Shown here: positions 34,209 to 43,078 of the stretch, piece by piece
Position numbering within the stretch: the stretch's first letter is position 1
How the letters are laid out: every line of letters starts with the position of its first letter
Translations under genes and position numbers: made by a program
The notes under the pieces: generated by a model
The model's database searches: none
Seen by the model: only the letters and a program-made list of their open reading frames with translations
Told to the model about the DNA's origin: nothing
DNA from: CAYJPA01 sp964371945
Lineage (GTDB): Bacteria > Chloroflexota > Chloroflexia > Thermomicrobiales > UBA6265
Length of the DNA stretch: 49,701 nucleotides
Direction of reading: 5' to 3'
Assembly: GCA_964371945.1 (NCBI GenBank)
Contig: CAYJPA010000041.1
Coordinates: 1 to 49,701, forward strand

Positions 34209-35531
34209 GGCGTCAACATACCGTCCGTATTCCCAAGGGCTAACGTGCGATCGATAGGCTTCCCACTCTTCGCTCTTAACCGTCAGCAGCTGATCGACGA
34301 TGTACGCGCCAACCGATTCCTGAACGACGTCGTCTTCCGCGAACGCCGTCAATGCGTCCCCAAGAGTTCCCGGGAGACGGGTGACGCCCCTGCGCTCGAG
34401 CTCGGTGTCGTCGTACGTCATGAAACTCTCATCGAACGGATCGGGCGGATCGATCCGATTCCGAATTCCGTCCAGCCCGCACGAAAGCGCGACGGCGAAG
34501 GCGAGATAGGGGCTCGCCATAGCGTCGGGACAACGCAGCTCAATCTCCGCCGCCTCACCATCGGCCCAGGATGGAACGCGAATCAAGGACGCCAGGCTCA
34601 CCCGCGCCCAGGTGGCATGCCTCGGCGCGCGGTGACCGGCATTTAGACGCTTATAGGAATTGACCGATGGACACACGACCGCGCACATGCCTCGCGCGTG
34701 AGCGAGCTGGCCGCCGATCATCCAGTACGCGGTCTGCGAAAGCTCGTCACGATCGTTTTTGAGCGCATCGGTCCCATCGAGGTGATGAAGCTGCTGGAAG
34801 ACGTGCATCCCCGACCCGGGTGCTTCCGCCATCGGTTTCGGCATGAAGGTCGCCCGGAGTCCGCGCCGCTGGGCGACTGATCGAATGACCTGACGCACGG
34901 TGATGAGCTGATCGGCCATGCGCAAAGCCCCGGCGTCGGGGAGGTCGAGCTCTTCTTGTCCGGGACCGGTTTCGTGATGAGCGCCGCCGACGCCAATACC
35001 CATGACCTGAAGCGTCGTCAGGATTTCATCCCGTGTGCTGGAAATCACATCCTCGCCGACGCCGAAGTACCCTGCCGGGTCGACCTGTGGCGCGACATTC
35101 ATCGGATCGCCGCGCAGGAGGTAAAACTCCATCTCGATCGCGATCTTGTAGTCGAAACCCTGTTCCCGCGCGGCCAGAACCCCGCGCTCGAGCATCGACC
35201 GGGGATCGCCGGCGAATGGCTGACCGTCACGGCGGTGAACCGAACAGCAGAGGCGAGCGCGACGGTCGCCATTCTCCGAGACTGGAAAGACAACGAGCGT
35301 GTTCGGATCAGGCCGGAGAAACAAATCCAGTTCGATTTTCCGAAGCCCGCCCGTCAGTGCGGAACCGTCAAACCGGTAGCCGGATCTGAGGGTCAGCGCC
35401 AGGAGCTCGGCCGGAATCGTCAGTGCCTTGGCGCCGCCAGCAATGTCGCTGAACTGAAGGTCCACGAGTCGAACGCCGGTTTCGGCAACTCGGGCCATCA
35501 CCTCCTCGGCGCTTGTAATGCTCATTTCCAC
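34206..35531 (-). CDS. glnA: Type I glutamine synthetase (or glnA-like ligase)
   Basis: A 441-residue GS-I family enzyme that ligates ammonia to glutamate with ATP, forming dodecamers. Conserved elements are IEMEFYLL (metal Glu), GGAHHETGPGQEELDL, FMPKPMAEAPGSGMHVFQQL (ATP/ammonia site) and NSYKRLNAGHRAP. The phosphate-region motif reads DGSALTGG instead of the usual DGSSIEGF, and no adenylylation-site tyrosine motif is evident. GTG 35531 has GAGAGG upstream. Divergent from gltB and upstream of a PucR gene; a gamma-glutamyl-amine ligase role is possible, but GOGAT linkage favours true GS. Confidence 0.83.
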   Translation of the reverse strand: MEMSITSAEEVMARVAETGVRLVDLQFSDIAGGAKALTIPAELLALTLRSGYRFDGSALTGGLRKIELDLFLRPDPNTLVVFPVSENGDRRARLCCSVHRRDGQPFAGDPRSMLERGVLAAREQGFDYKIAIEMEFYLLRGDPMNVAPQVDPAGYFGVGEDVISSTRDEILTTLQVMGIGVGGAHHETGPGQEELDLPDAGALRMADQLITVRQVIRSVAQRRGLRATFMPKPMAEAPGSGMHVFQQLHHLDGTDALKNDRDELSQTAYWMIGGQLAHARGMCAVVCPSVNSYKRLNAGHRAPRHATWARVSLASLIRVPSWADGEAAEIELRCPDAMASPYLAFAVALSCGLDGIRNRIDPPDPFDESFMTYDDTELERRGVTRLPGTLGDALTAFAEDDVVQESVGAYIVDQLLTVKSEEWEAYRSHVSPWEYGRYVDA

Positions 35532-36084
35532 CGGATGTTGCCTCTCACTTGGGCTTTACGTCCAAACAATTCGAGTTCCAGTCAGATCATGTGATCGCTC
35601 GCTCGCCGTGTTCTTGCCAGAAACTGGACACTCAGCCAAATTTGCGATCAGACAGGGTCCATTTCTCGCTCGATAATTGTCTATTCATGCTACTGAACGG
35701 ACAGATCGCCTGTTCGAGGCGCACAGAACGCCTGAAACATTCGGATTTGGCCAAGCATTGAGGCCATTGTACTCAGGATACAAGAGATTGATGAAAAGAA
35801 TCGTGCTGCCTGTCCCTACGTGTTGACCTTAGCCCGGCATAGACTTCCGCTACCTCCACCAAGGCAATGTTAGCCGTGGGCGGGAGAGGTGACTCCGACG
35901 GCACTGATGCCGGGAATGTTTCCTCATCCCGGGGTCTCCCGGTTTCCAAATCGTGCATTGTCTCACGATTTGTACGCGGGATCCGAATTGATCAATTATG
36001 AACTGTCAGATGGAGCCAAATCGATTCACGCACGCGGGGATCGGACAGGACCCATCGGAGTTCCAAAGCGCAAAGGGAATCGTT
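35532..36084. other. Divergent glnA-gltB control region
   Basis: No convincing gene lies in these 553 bases; short open frames here lack ribosome sites. The gltB-proximal part (35881-35972) contains several inverted repeats described separately. The glnA-proximal part shows an imperfect dyad TTGTA/TACAA near 35767-35783 but no promoter I can defend. Confidence 0.5.
35881..35972 (+). ncRNA. Candidate structured leader or operator upstream of gltB
   Basis: CGGGAGA (35881-35887) can pair with TCTCCCG (35935-35941). Inside, CGGCA-CTGA-TGCCG (35899-35912) and CCGGGA/TCCCGG (35910-35915 with 35927-35932) overlap and are mutually exclusive. A separate 9-bp stem CAAATCGTG/CACGATTTG (35947-35955, 35964-35972) follows. 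It ends about 110 nt before the gltB ATG. It matches no riboswitch I recognise; the last dyad may instead be a protein operator. Confidence 0.35.
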
Positions 36085-39000
36085 ATGGTCGACATCGATT
36101 ACTCCGCTCGGCGGCAATATGCTCCGCTCTACCGAACCGGCTATGAGCGTGACGCCTGCGGCGTTGGCCTCGTGGTGAACATCCATGGCCTGGCGTCACG
36201 AGAAATTGTCGAGCGTGCACTCGGTGGCCTGGTCAACTTGACCCACCGAGGTGGAGTCGGCGCGGATGAGCGAACCGGCGATGGAGCCGGCGTCCTGACC
36301 CAGATCCCACACGGTGTGTTTGCGCCTGCGCTCGCAGACCTCGGCGCCGGCGATCTTGCCGCGGGGGACTATGGCGTCGCGATGTGCTTCCTCCCGCGCG
36401 ACCTTGCACTTGCGGACAAGGTTCGTTCAATCGCGTGTGCGGCGTACGTCAAGAGCGGGCTCGATGCGATCGGATGGCGCGATGTGCCGGTCGATCCCAC
36501 TGTATTGGGGCAAATCGCGGCCCTAACGCAACCGGAGATCGGGCAACTGTTCGTCCGGCGACCAGGCGCCCTCGACAACGAAGCGTTCGAACGGGCGCTG
36601 TTGCTTGCGCGTAAAGCTGCAGAGCGTGCTGTGGCTGCTTCCGGGATCGCGGATTTCTTCATCGTCTCGAGCTCCGCGCGGACGATCATCTACAAGGCCT
36701 TCAGCCTGCCGGAAGATCTCGCCGCCTTTTACGCCGACTTGCGCGATCCTAACTACACCAGCGCCATCGCGCTCTTCCATCAGCGCTACAGCACCAACAC
36801 CCTTCCAACCTGGGCAATGGCGCAACCATTCCGCTTCATCGCCCATAATGGTGAGATCAATACGGTCCAGGGCAATCGCAACTGGATGGTCGCGCGCACG
36901 CCGACCCTAGCAATCGGCGAGATCACCGCCGAGGCGCTGGCGCCGGTCGTCAGCCTGACCGGCAGTGATTCCCTGAGCCTCGACAACACGCTCGAGCTGC
37001 TCTACCACGGGGGACGATCACTCCCGCACGCGCTGATGATGCTCGTGCCGGAACCCTGGGAGCAGCTCCCGGAGATGAAACCCGATCTCCGCGCGTTCTA
37101 CGATTTCCATGCCGGATTGGTCGAGCAGTGGGACGGACCGGCGGCGTTGGCCTTCTCCGATGGTGTGCTCGCGGGGGCCACGCTCGATCGCAACGGTTTG
37201 CGACCACTTCGCTACGCGATCACCGGCGACGGACTTTTCGTGGCCGGCTCTGAGGCCGGTACAGTCGAGATCGATCAGTCGCGGATCGTCGAAAAGGGCA
37301 AGCTCGGACCCGGCCAGATGATCGTGGTCGATACCAGCCGCGGTGTCGTGCTGCACAATCGCGAGCTCAAGCACGAAGTTGCAGGAGGATCGCCCTACGA
37401 AGAGTGGGTCGCGGCCGGGCGCGTCCGGCTCAACGCCGACAATCCGATTGCCGCATCCACTCCTGTTGAGAATCTGATCTCCGTTCAGCGCGCCTTCGGT
37501 TATCACAGCGAAGACGCGCGCTTGATCGTGCTGCCGATGGCCGGCGAAGGCAAAGAACCGACCTGGTCGATGGGTGATGACGCGCCACTCGCGGTGCTCT
37601 CAGAGAAAGTGCGGCCCCTCTCAGCATTCTTCCGGCAACGATTCGCCCAGGTCACCAACCCGCCGATCGACTCGCTGCGCGAACGGCGCGTGATGGCGCT
37701 CGACTCGTATGTTGGCCCGCGCGCGAATTTGCTCGTTGAAGATGCCGCCGCCGCGGAGTTGATCCATCTCAAGAGCGTGATTGTCACCGAAGCCCAACTC
37801 ATCGAGATCGCAAATCTCGATTCCGGTCGATTGCATGCATCTCGACTATCGACCCTTTTCGCCACGTCCGACGATCCGCTAGCGCTTTCGAATGCGCTGG
37901 ATTCGTTGTTGACCGCGGCTGAAGCCGCCGTGCGCGCCGGCACGACCGTGCTGGTATTGAGCGATCGCGGAGTCGACGGAGCTAATGTCCCAATGCCGAT
38001 GCTTCTGGCAGTCGCCGCAATCCACAACGATCTGATTCGCAAAGGATTGCGGATGAGCGTCGATCTCGTCTGCGAAACGGGCGAGGTCTGGGATGTTCAT
38101 CACCTGGCGACACTGATCGGCTACGGCGCGTCGGCCGTGCATCCTTATCTGGCGCTGGTGACGGTTGCGGCGCTCGTCGGATCGCGTGGCCTCGATGAGA
38201 AGTCGGTCGAGGATCTGCAGGGCAACTACATCAATGCCCTAGAGAACGGCTTCCTCAAGATCGCGTCAAAGATGGGCATTTCGACCGCGATGGGTTATCG
38301 CGGCGCTCAAATCTTTGAGGCCATCGGGATCGACCAGGCATTGATCGACCGCTGTTTCTGCGGTACTCCGTCGCGACTGGGTGGCGTCACACTGACCGAG
38401 ATCGGTGAGGATGTTGTTCGACGCCATCGCGAAGCATTCAGCGAACCAGTGGCCAAGCTGCCGGACCCTGGTTTTGCCAGATTCCGCAAGGACGGCGAAG
38501 CGCACGCCTTCAATCCAACCGTTGCGAAAGCTCTTCAAGCCGCCGCCACGAACAACAACATGGCCGACTTCCAGGCCTATCGCGATCTAATCAAGGAACA
38601 TCCTCTGACTGCCGTTCGCGACCTGATCGCGATCAAACCGGCTGGACCTGCAATTCCGCTGGATGACGTGGAACCGGCGGACGAGATCGTCAGACGCTTC
38701 ATCGTCACCGCGATGTCACTTGGCGCGCTCAGTCCCGAGGCTTATCAGGCGCTCGCGATCGGCATGAATCGAATTGGCGGCCGCAGCAACTCTGGCGAGG
38801 GAGGCGAAGACCCGGCCTGGTACAACGAGGACGGTCCCGATATCGGCCACAGCAAGATCAAGCAGGTCGCCTCCGGCCGCTTCGGTGTCACCGCGCGCTA
38901 CCTGGCGATGGCGAGTGAGCTCGAAATCAAAATGGCCCAGGGCTCGAAACCCGGTGAGGGGGGTCAGTTGCCGGGTCACAAAGTAACCGGCTTTATCGCC

Positions 39001-40569
39001 CGCATCCGCCACGCGGTTCAGGGCCTGCCGCTCATCTCGCCGCCGCCGCACCACGATATCTACAGCATCGAGGATTTGGCGCAGCTTATATACGATCTTC
39101 GCCAGGTTAATCCACGCGCCAAGATCGGCGTGAAGCTCGTATCAGAGGCAGGCGTGGGCACGATCGCGGCCGGTGTCGCCAAAGCCCGCGCCGACTACAT
39201 CTTGATCTCCGGACACGCGGGTGGCACTGGTGCATCGCCGCTGACCTCGATCAAGCACGCCGGTTGCCCGTGGGAGCTCGGACTCGCCGAGACGCAACAA
39301 ACGCTGGTCATGAACGGCTTACGATCAAGAGTCCACCTCCGCACCGACGGCGGCCTGAAAACACCCGAAGATGTGGTCATGGCGGCGATGTTCGGCGCCG
39401 AAGAATTCGGTTTCGGCACCTCGGCGCTGGTCGCGATCGGATGCGACATGGCGCGCCAATGCCACCTCAACACCTGCCCGACCGGAATCGCCACCCAGAA
39501 GGAAGAGCTGCGCAAGAAGTTCGCCGGCACGCCCGGCATGGTCGTCCATTACTTCACACTTTTGGCGGAAGGCGTCCGTGAGGTATTGGCGTCCATCGGA
39601 ACGCGCAGCATCGATGAAGTGATCGGCCGCTCCGATCTGCTAGCGCAAAAAGTAACCGTCGGCCGCTCAGCGCTGCTCGACCTCTCGGCGCTCTTTGCCA
39701 CTCCGGCAGCGGCATCCGAGCGCAAGAAGACGATGTCGATCTCGGACAAAACCGAAACGCTCGATCAGAAGATTCTCAAGATTGCAGGTCCGGCAATCGC
39801 GGAAGGCCGCTCGGTGAACGTTGCAGAGCAGATCGCGACACCGAACCGGACGGTCGGCGCGACCATCGCCGGCGAGATCGCACTGCTCCACGGTATCAAC
39901 AAACTGCCGGCCGGCACGATCACCGCGCAATTCGTCGGCAGCGCCGGTCAGAGCTTTGGCGCCTTCGCTGTTGGCGGAATGCGCTTGATTCTCGAAGGCG
40001 AAGCCAACGACTACGTTGGCAAGGGAATGTCCGGCGGTGAGATCGCGGTCATGCCGTCTCGCATCGCGAAGTTCACAACGCCACAGGTGATTGCCGGTAA
40101 CACCCTTCTCTACGGCGCCACCGGCGGTTCACTTTTCCTTGCCGGCAAAGCGGGCGAGCGTTTCGCGGTCCGCAATAGCGGCGCCCAGGCGGTCGTCGAA
40201 GGCGTCGGCGACCACGGCTGCGAGTACATGACCGGCGGCGCCGTCGTCGTGCTCGGGGCAACCGGACGCAACTTCGGCGCGGGCATGACAAATGGCAACG
40301 CCTACGTGCTCGATGTCGATGGCGAGATCGAAGAGAAGATCAACGCGGAATCGGTGTTGATCCAACAAGGACTCGAAGATCAAGATGCGCAGATCGTGCG
40401 TGAGCTTGTCGAGCGCCACGTCAAACTGACGCACAGTGCGTACGCCAAGGGCCTACTCGAGAACTGGGACGACACCTTGAGCCGCTTCTGGAAGGTCATC
40501 CCGAGCGCGACACTGACGCTCGTCCAGGCGCCCGCCGAAGAAGTCCAAACCAAAGGCGTCGCCGACTGA
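36085..40569 (+). CDS. gltB: Glutamate synthase (GOGAT) large subunit
   Basis: A 1494-residue enzyme converting glutamine plus 2-oxoglutarate to two glutamates. After a short propeptide comes the N-terminal nucleophile Cys25 (ERDACGVGLV) of the glutaminase domain with FRFIAHNGEINTVQGN. The central and FMN domains contain GEGGEDPAWYNEDG, GSKPGEGGQLPGHKV and SGHAGGTGASPLTSIKHAG; the 3Fe-4S ligands are in CDMARQCHLNTCPTG. The C-terminal beta-helix (GEANDYVGKGMSGGEI) completes the protein. ATG 36085 has AAGGGA 8-9 nt upstream; the earlier ATG 35998 has no ribosome site. No gltD lies next to it. Confidence 0.95.
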   Translation: MVDIDYSARRQYAPLYRTGYERDACGVGLVVNIHGLASREIVERALGGLVNLTHRGGVGADERTGDGAGVLTQIPHGVFAPALADLGAGDLAAGDYGVAMCFLPRDLALADKVRSIACAAYVKSGLDAIGWRDVPVDPTVLGQIAALTQPEIGQLFVRRPGALDNEAFERALLLARKAAERAVAASGIADFFIVSSSARTIIYKAFSLPEDLAAFYADLRDPNYTSAIALFHQRYSTNTLPTWAMAQPFRFIAHNGEINTVQGNRNWMVARTPTLAIGEITAEALAPVVSLTGSDSLSLDNTLELLYHGGRSLPHALMMLVPEPWEQLPEMKPDLRAFYDFHAGLVEQWDGPAALAFSDGVLAGATLDRNGLRPLRYAITGDGLFVAGSEAGTVEIDQSRIVEKGKLGPGQMIVVDTSRGVVLHNRELKHEVAGGSPYEEWVAAGRVRLNADNPIAASTPVENLISVQRAFGYHSEDARLIVLPMAGEGKEPTWSMGDDAPLAVLSEKVRPLSAFFRQRFAQVTNPPIDSLRERRVMALDSYVGPRANLLVEDAAAAELIHLKSVIVTEAQLIEIANLDSGRLHASRLSTLFATSDDPLALSNALDSLLTAAEAAVRAGTTVLVLSDRGVDGANVPMPMLLAVAAIHNDLIRKGLRMSVDLVCETGEVWDVHHLATLIGYGASAVHPYLALVTVAALVGSRGLDEKSVEDLQGNYINALENGFLKIASKMGISTAMGYRGAQIFEAIGIDQALIDRCFCGTPSRLGGVTLTEIGEDVVRRHREAFSEPVAKLPDPGFARFRKDGEAHAFNPTVAKALQAAATNNNMADFQAYRDLIKEHPLTAVRDLIAIKPAGPAIPLDDVEPADEIVRRFIVTAMSLGALSPEAYQALAIGMNRIGGRSNSGEGGEDPAWYNEDGPDIGHSKIKQVASGRFGVTARYLAMASELEIKMAQGSKPGEGGQLPGHKVTGFIARIRHAVQGLPLISPPPHHDIYSIEDLAQLIYDLRQVNPRAKIGVKLVSEAGVGTIAAGVAKARADYILISGHAGGTGASPLTSIKHAGCPWELGLAETQQTLVMNGLRSRVHLRTDGGLKTPEDVVMAAMFGAEEFGFGTSALVAIGCDMARQCHLNTCPTGIATQKEELRKKFAGTPGMVVHYFTLLAEGVREVLASIGTRSIDEVIGRSDLLAQKVTVGRSALLDLSALFATPAAASERKKTMSISDKTETLDQKILKIAGPAIAEGRSVNVAEQIATPNRTVGATIAGEIALLHGINKLPAGTITAQFVGSAGQSFGAFAVGGMRLILEGEANDYVGKGMSGGEIAVMPSRIAKFTTPQVIAGNTLLYGATGGSLFLAGKAGERFAVRNSGAQAVVEGVGDHGCEYMTGGAVVVLGATGRNFGAGMTNGNAYVLDVDGEIEEKINAESVLIQQGLEDQDAQIVRELVERHVKLTHSAYAKGLLENWDDTLSRFWKVIPSATLTLVQAPAEEVQTKGVAD

Positions 40570-40592
40570 TTTATGGGGCAAGAACGAACCAA

Positions 40593-40619
40593 GGGCGGCC
40601 AGTTCTGGCCGCCCTTTTT
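40593..40619 (+). terminator. Rho-independent terminator of gltB
   Basis: A perfect 10-bp stem GGGCGGCCAG (40593-40602) / CTGGCCGCCC (40605-40614) with a TT tip is followed by five T (40615-40619), 24 bp after the gltB stop. Confidence 0.95.
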
Positions 40620-40638
40620 GCTGTTCGATGCCGCGAAT

Positions 40639-41076
40639 TTAGACGAGGTGCACCCAGTTCAGCTTTTCGCCGACAGCCTGGACCAGCATCGCATCGCTCG
40701 TGTAAAACCGGCAGTCCAACGATTCGGCAAGCGCCAGATAGTGGGAGTCGTACGCAGCTGGGAGATTGAATTCGCGGCTCAGCAGCGCTGCGCGGAAATG
40801 AAGTTCCAAATCGTCACGGAATTCAATACCGAGTGAGAACGCTCGATCGAGGAGCCGAATCAACTCCGAATTCGGTGCATCCGCGATACGGGCCGTCCGA
40901 TAAAGGACGCTGGTTACTTCGTAGCTCAGCAACCGAGGCGCGACCACCGTAACGCTCGCGTCCGCAAGTCTTGACCACAGCTTCTGTGCCGGATCTTCGT
41001 CGGAACCTGAGACAATCCGAATAATGATACTTGCGTCACAGCACGCGAATTGACCTGGCCCCGGCTCGATACTCAT
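40639..41076 (-). CDS. PIN-domain toxin (VapC-like)
   Basis: A 145-residue PIN ribonuclease with acidic residues at Asp14 (CCDASIIIRIVSG), Glu53 (LLSYEVTSVLYR), Asp110 (AAYDSHYLALAE) and Asp128 (FYTSDAML). The second acidic position is held in a clear VapC context. ATG 41076 overlaps the upstream antitoxin stop by 4 bp; the longer open frame upstream is a shadow. It is the last gene of a three-gene unit with two Phd-like proteins. Confidence 0.88.
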   Translation of the reverse strand: MSIEPGPGQFACCDASIIIRIVSGSDEDPAQKLWSRLADASVTVVAPRLLSYEVTSVLYRTARIADAPNSELIRLLDRAFSLGIEFRDDLELHFRAALLSREFNLPAAYDSHYLALAESLDCRFYTSDAMLVQAVGEKLNWVHLV

Positions 41077-41345
41077 TCTCTGCCGTAGTCGATCAGCTCT
41101 CGAATCTCGGGAAGCGGAGCTCCCTTCAGCCACCGTTGCATGATTTGGCGCGCTTCCTCGACGATCTCTTGCCAATTGTCTGGAATCGAGCCGGCACGCA
41201 GTTCATCAAGATTTGCTTGGATCACGCCAATCGCGAGCGGCTCCTGCTCGGCCTCGACCAGCACAGGCTCCGACTCGTCGGTCAGATCCTCCATCAATGC
41301 CCCAAACCGAGTCCTCGACTCGGTTGCGCTGAGCCCCTTCATCAT
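41073..41345 (-). CDS. Phd/YefM-like antitoxin (second)
   Basis: A 90-residue protein with a Phd-like N-terminus (GLSATESRTRFGALMEDLTDESEPVLVEAEQEPLAIGVI) and a C-terminal helix rich in acidic and bulky residues (NWQEIVEEARQIMQRWLKG) for binding the toxin. It directly precedes and overlaps the PIN gene by 4 bp, so it is the probable cognate antitoxin. ATG 41345 shares one base with the stop of the first Phd gene (TAATG). AGGG lies 8-9 nt upstream. Confidence 0.85.
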   Translation of the reverse strand: MMKGLSATESRTRFGALMEDLTDESEPVLVEAEQEPLAIGVIQANLDELRAGSIPDNWQEIVEEARQIMQRWLKGAPLPEIRELIDYGRE

Positions 41346-41641
41346 TACGTTACCCTTCGACTTCGGCGTCTGACCTTCATTCCTTCGATCGGGAGAGGTT
41401 TTGCGGTGACGGGATCCCATCCGGCGCCACCGAAGTATTTGTGCAGCTTTTCAGGGAGCTTTACTTTCGCCGCAGATCGTCCATACCGGCGCTCATACAG
41501 GAACACATACTCCGCCGGGTGCAGAAATGTGATGACGTGCTTGCCGCGCTTCGTCACTTCGACCCGCTCGCCGGTTTGCACCGTATCCAGCAACTCGCCG
41601 AAGTGAACGCGAGCTTCGGTCGCGGTCATTCTGCGAACCAT
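41345..41641 (-). CDS. Phd/YefM-like antitoxin (first)
   Basis: A 98-residue protein with a Phd/YefM N-terminus: MTATEARVHFGELLDTVQTGERVEVTKRGKHVITFLHP. The C-terminal part is basic (KVKLPEKLHKYFGG...KVRRRSRR), unlike its neighbour. ATG 41641 has GGAG 7 nt upstream. It is the promoter-proximal gene and overlaps the second Phd-like gene by one base. It may be the DNA-binding repressor of the unit. Whether it binds the PIN toxin is unknown. Confidence 0.82.
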   Translation of the reverse strand: MVRRMTATEARVHFGELLDTVQTGERVEVTKRGKHVITFLHPAEYVFLYERRYGRSAAKVKLPEKLHKYFGGAGWDPVTAKPLPIEGMKVRRRSRRVT

Positions 41642-41653
41642 AGAAGTTCTCCG

Positions 41654-41697
41654 ATCCATCGATCAATCGATCGATGGATTGGAGTTTGACTTGTCAA
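41654..41697 (-). promoter_or_regulatory. 11-bp-arm inverted repeat and -35 box upstream of the Phd-Phd-PIN unit
   Basis: ATCCATCGATC (41654-41664), a 4-nt spacer and GATCGATGGAT (41669-41679) form a perfect dyad about 13 nt upstream of the first ATG. A minus-strand TTGACA stands at 41692-41697; the -10 (about 41669-41674) would lie inside the dyad and is weak. This is the layout expected of an autoregulated toxin-antitoxin operator. Confidence 0.6.
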
Positions 41698-41724
41698 GCC
41701 AGTGAAGTCAACGAGACGCGGGTG

Positions 41725-42445
41725 CTACAGGACGCAACCTGATAGCTTGTCCCACCGCGCCTTCCAGAATGCCCGCCAGGTTGTGACATCATCCTCTGCC
41801 GGCAGCTTTGCATGCTCGATCGCGATGCTCGTCTTCTCTGGGGACTTGACGGTGAAGCGAACTTCGACCCGTGACTTGTCTTCTACGATCTCGCATCGCC
41901 AGACCTTGTTCTCGCTGAACGTCCGAACGTTGATCAACTCCGGTTCGAGCCATTCGGCGCGTTCCGCGTCATCCGCGAAGGCCCGGTACAGCCGTTCGAC
42001 TGGTACTCCAAACGTACGGCTCGAGCTCACCGAGTAACCATCGAGATGCTCGTGCACCTTGCGCATTCCGCGGGCCCGTTCATAGCCGATCGTCACATTC
42101 TGGGCCTACCAGCCTGTTGCCTCGACCTCAATGGCGACGTACCTCGCGATCTCGGCATGGGTCGCCTTCGTTGCACCCCAAGCGTCGAGAATGACGAACC
42201 ATTCATCCCAGACCTTGCCGGTCGATCTCAGAATGGCGTCATCGCTCACGCCGGGATCGGTGACGCGAGGTGAAAGGATCGTTCAATGTCCTCGGAAGCG
42301 TGTGTTGCAGCAGCCACCGGTTCGGCTTCGCTGACTGGCTCCGCCTTGTGCTCTTCGAGGAGAAAGTGACGAGCGGCCGTGCACGACTCGCAGGTTTTGT
42401 CATGCGGGAGCGAACGTCCCGTTTGAGGGCTTTGTCCTTTGCCAT
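41725..42445 (-). pseudogene. Decayed DUF4287/SRPBCC fusion gene (two frameshifts and an amber codon)
   Basis: From ATG 42445 the frame reads MAKDKALKRDVRSRMTK, then the family continuation TCESCTAARHFLLEEHKAE appears in another frame, as if one A were lost at the poly-T run 42395-42398. A second shift near 42264-42267 leads to VTDPGVSDDAILRSTGKVWDEW, a DUF4287-like domain, and TAG at 42106-42108 stands where the family has a second Trp (GW*AQNVTIGYERARG). The SRPBCC half continues to a stop at 41725. I know the fused family from memory only. A downstream GTG (42096) could still yield the SRPBCC half. Confidence 0.7.
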
Positions 42446-42663
42446 GGTCGATTTCTCGCCGGTCAGCGATCTCGGGACTCACGCTCCCGGGAGCACCAAC
42501 CCGGGCAAAGAACGACCTGACATCTCCCGCGGCGTGGCCCCTTTGCCTACACAAGCCGCCCGCGTGAGCACCGGAACCAAGGTTTGGCGCGGGATGCGCC
42601 ACATTGATCCGACAAGTCGCCCGGTGCGAGGTCAACAGCTTTCGCAAATCTGAAGGCGAGGCG

Positions 42664-43039
42664 ATGATGCAGCACGTGTGGGATCTCTTGTATCCAAGCG
42701 CTGGAGCTCAAGAACTCCCGTTTGCTCGCGGCCGGTTGGACGTGACTGAAGTGCTCTGGATGCATGCCGCGCCGGAACCAGTAACCGTCCATGTCCGAAC
42801 CGATGACGACCAGCTCGTTGCCCTCGGCGCCGATCTCAAACGAACCGGCGAATACCCAATGGCAAAACTGGTCACCAGCAGAGGCACGATCACGCGAACG
42901 GATGGTTGGCCGCGAGAGCAGGATCTTGGATCGCCCGTGATCCTTCCCGGCGGCGAAGTCGGCATTCTTCGCGCCTGGTGGAGCTCCCACGGACGGCTCC
43001 GAATGGCGCTGGCAGCCCGCGTTCTACAATCACAGATGA
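42664..43039 (+). pseudogene. Frameshifted small gene of unknown function
   Basis: The frame from ATG 42664 gives YPSAGAQELPFARGRL, VTVHVRTDDDQLVALGADL and PVILPGGEVGILRAWWSSH, then loses sense. One base shifted, DGSEWRWQPAFYNHR followed by TGA at 43037-43039 completes a plausible end, implying an extra G at 42991-42992. The resulting protein of about 124 residues resembles small cytosolic hypothetical proteins; I know no function. It lies next to another decayed gene. A sequencing error cannot be excluded. Confidence 0.55.
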
Positions 43040-43078
43040 GCCGGCAGAACATCTGGTCTGAGAGCCGTCCTTGCGGTG

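Noticed and set aside
35881..35941. tRNA-like fold because of 7-bp closing stem
   Set aside because: Only 61 nt, no T-arm GGTTCGA box, no anticodon arm and no CCA context.
35998..36084. N-terminal extension of glutamate synthase starting at ATG 35998
   Set aside because: No ribosome site there; ATG 36085 has AAGGGA at proper spacing and gives a usual short propeptide before the catalytic Cys.
42246..42647. Intact 133-residue minus-strand gene
   Set aside because: Its front part has no family pattern; the segment after about residue 78 is better explained as the middle of the frameshifted DUF4287/SRPBCC gene.
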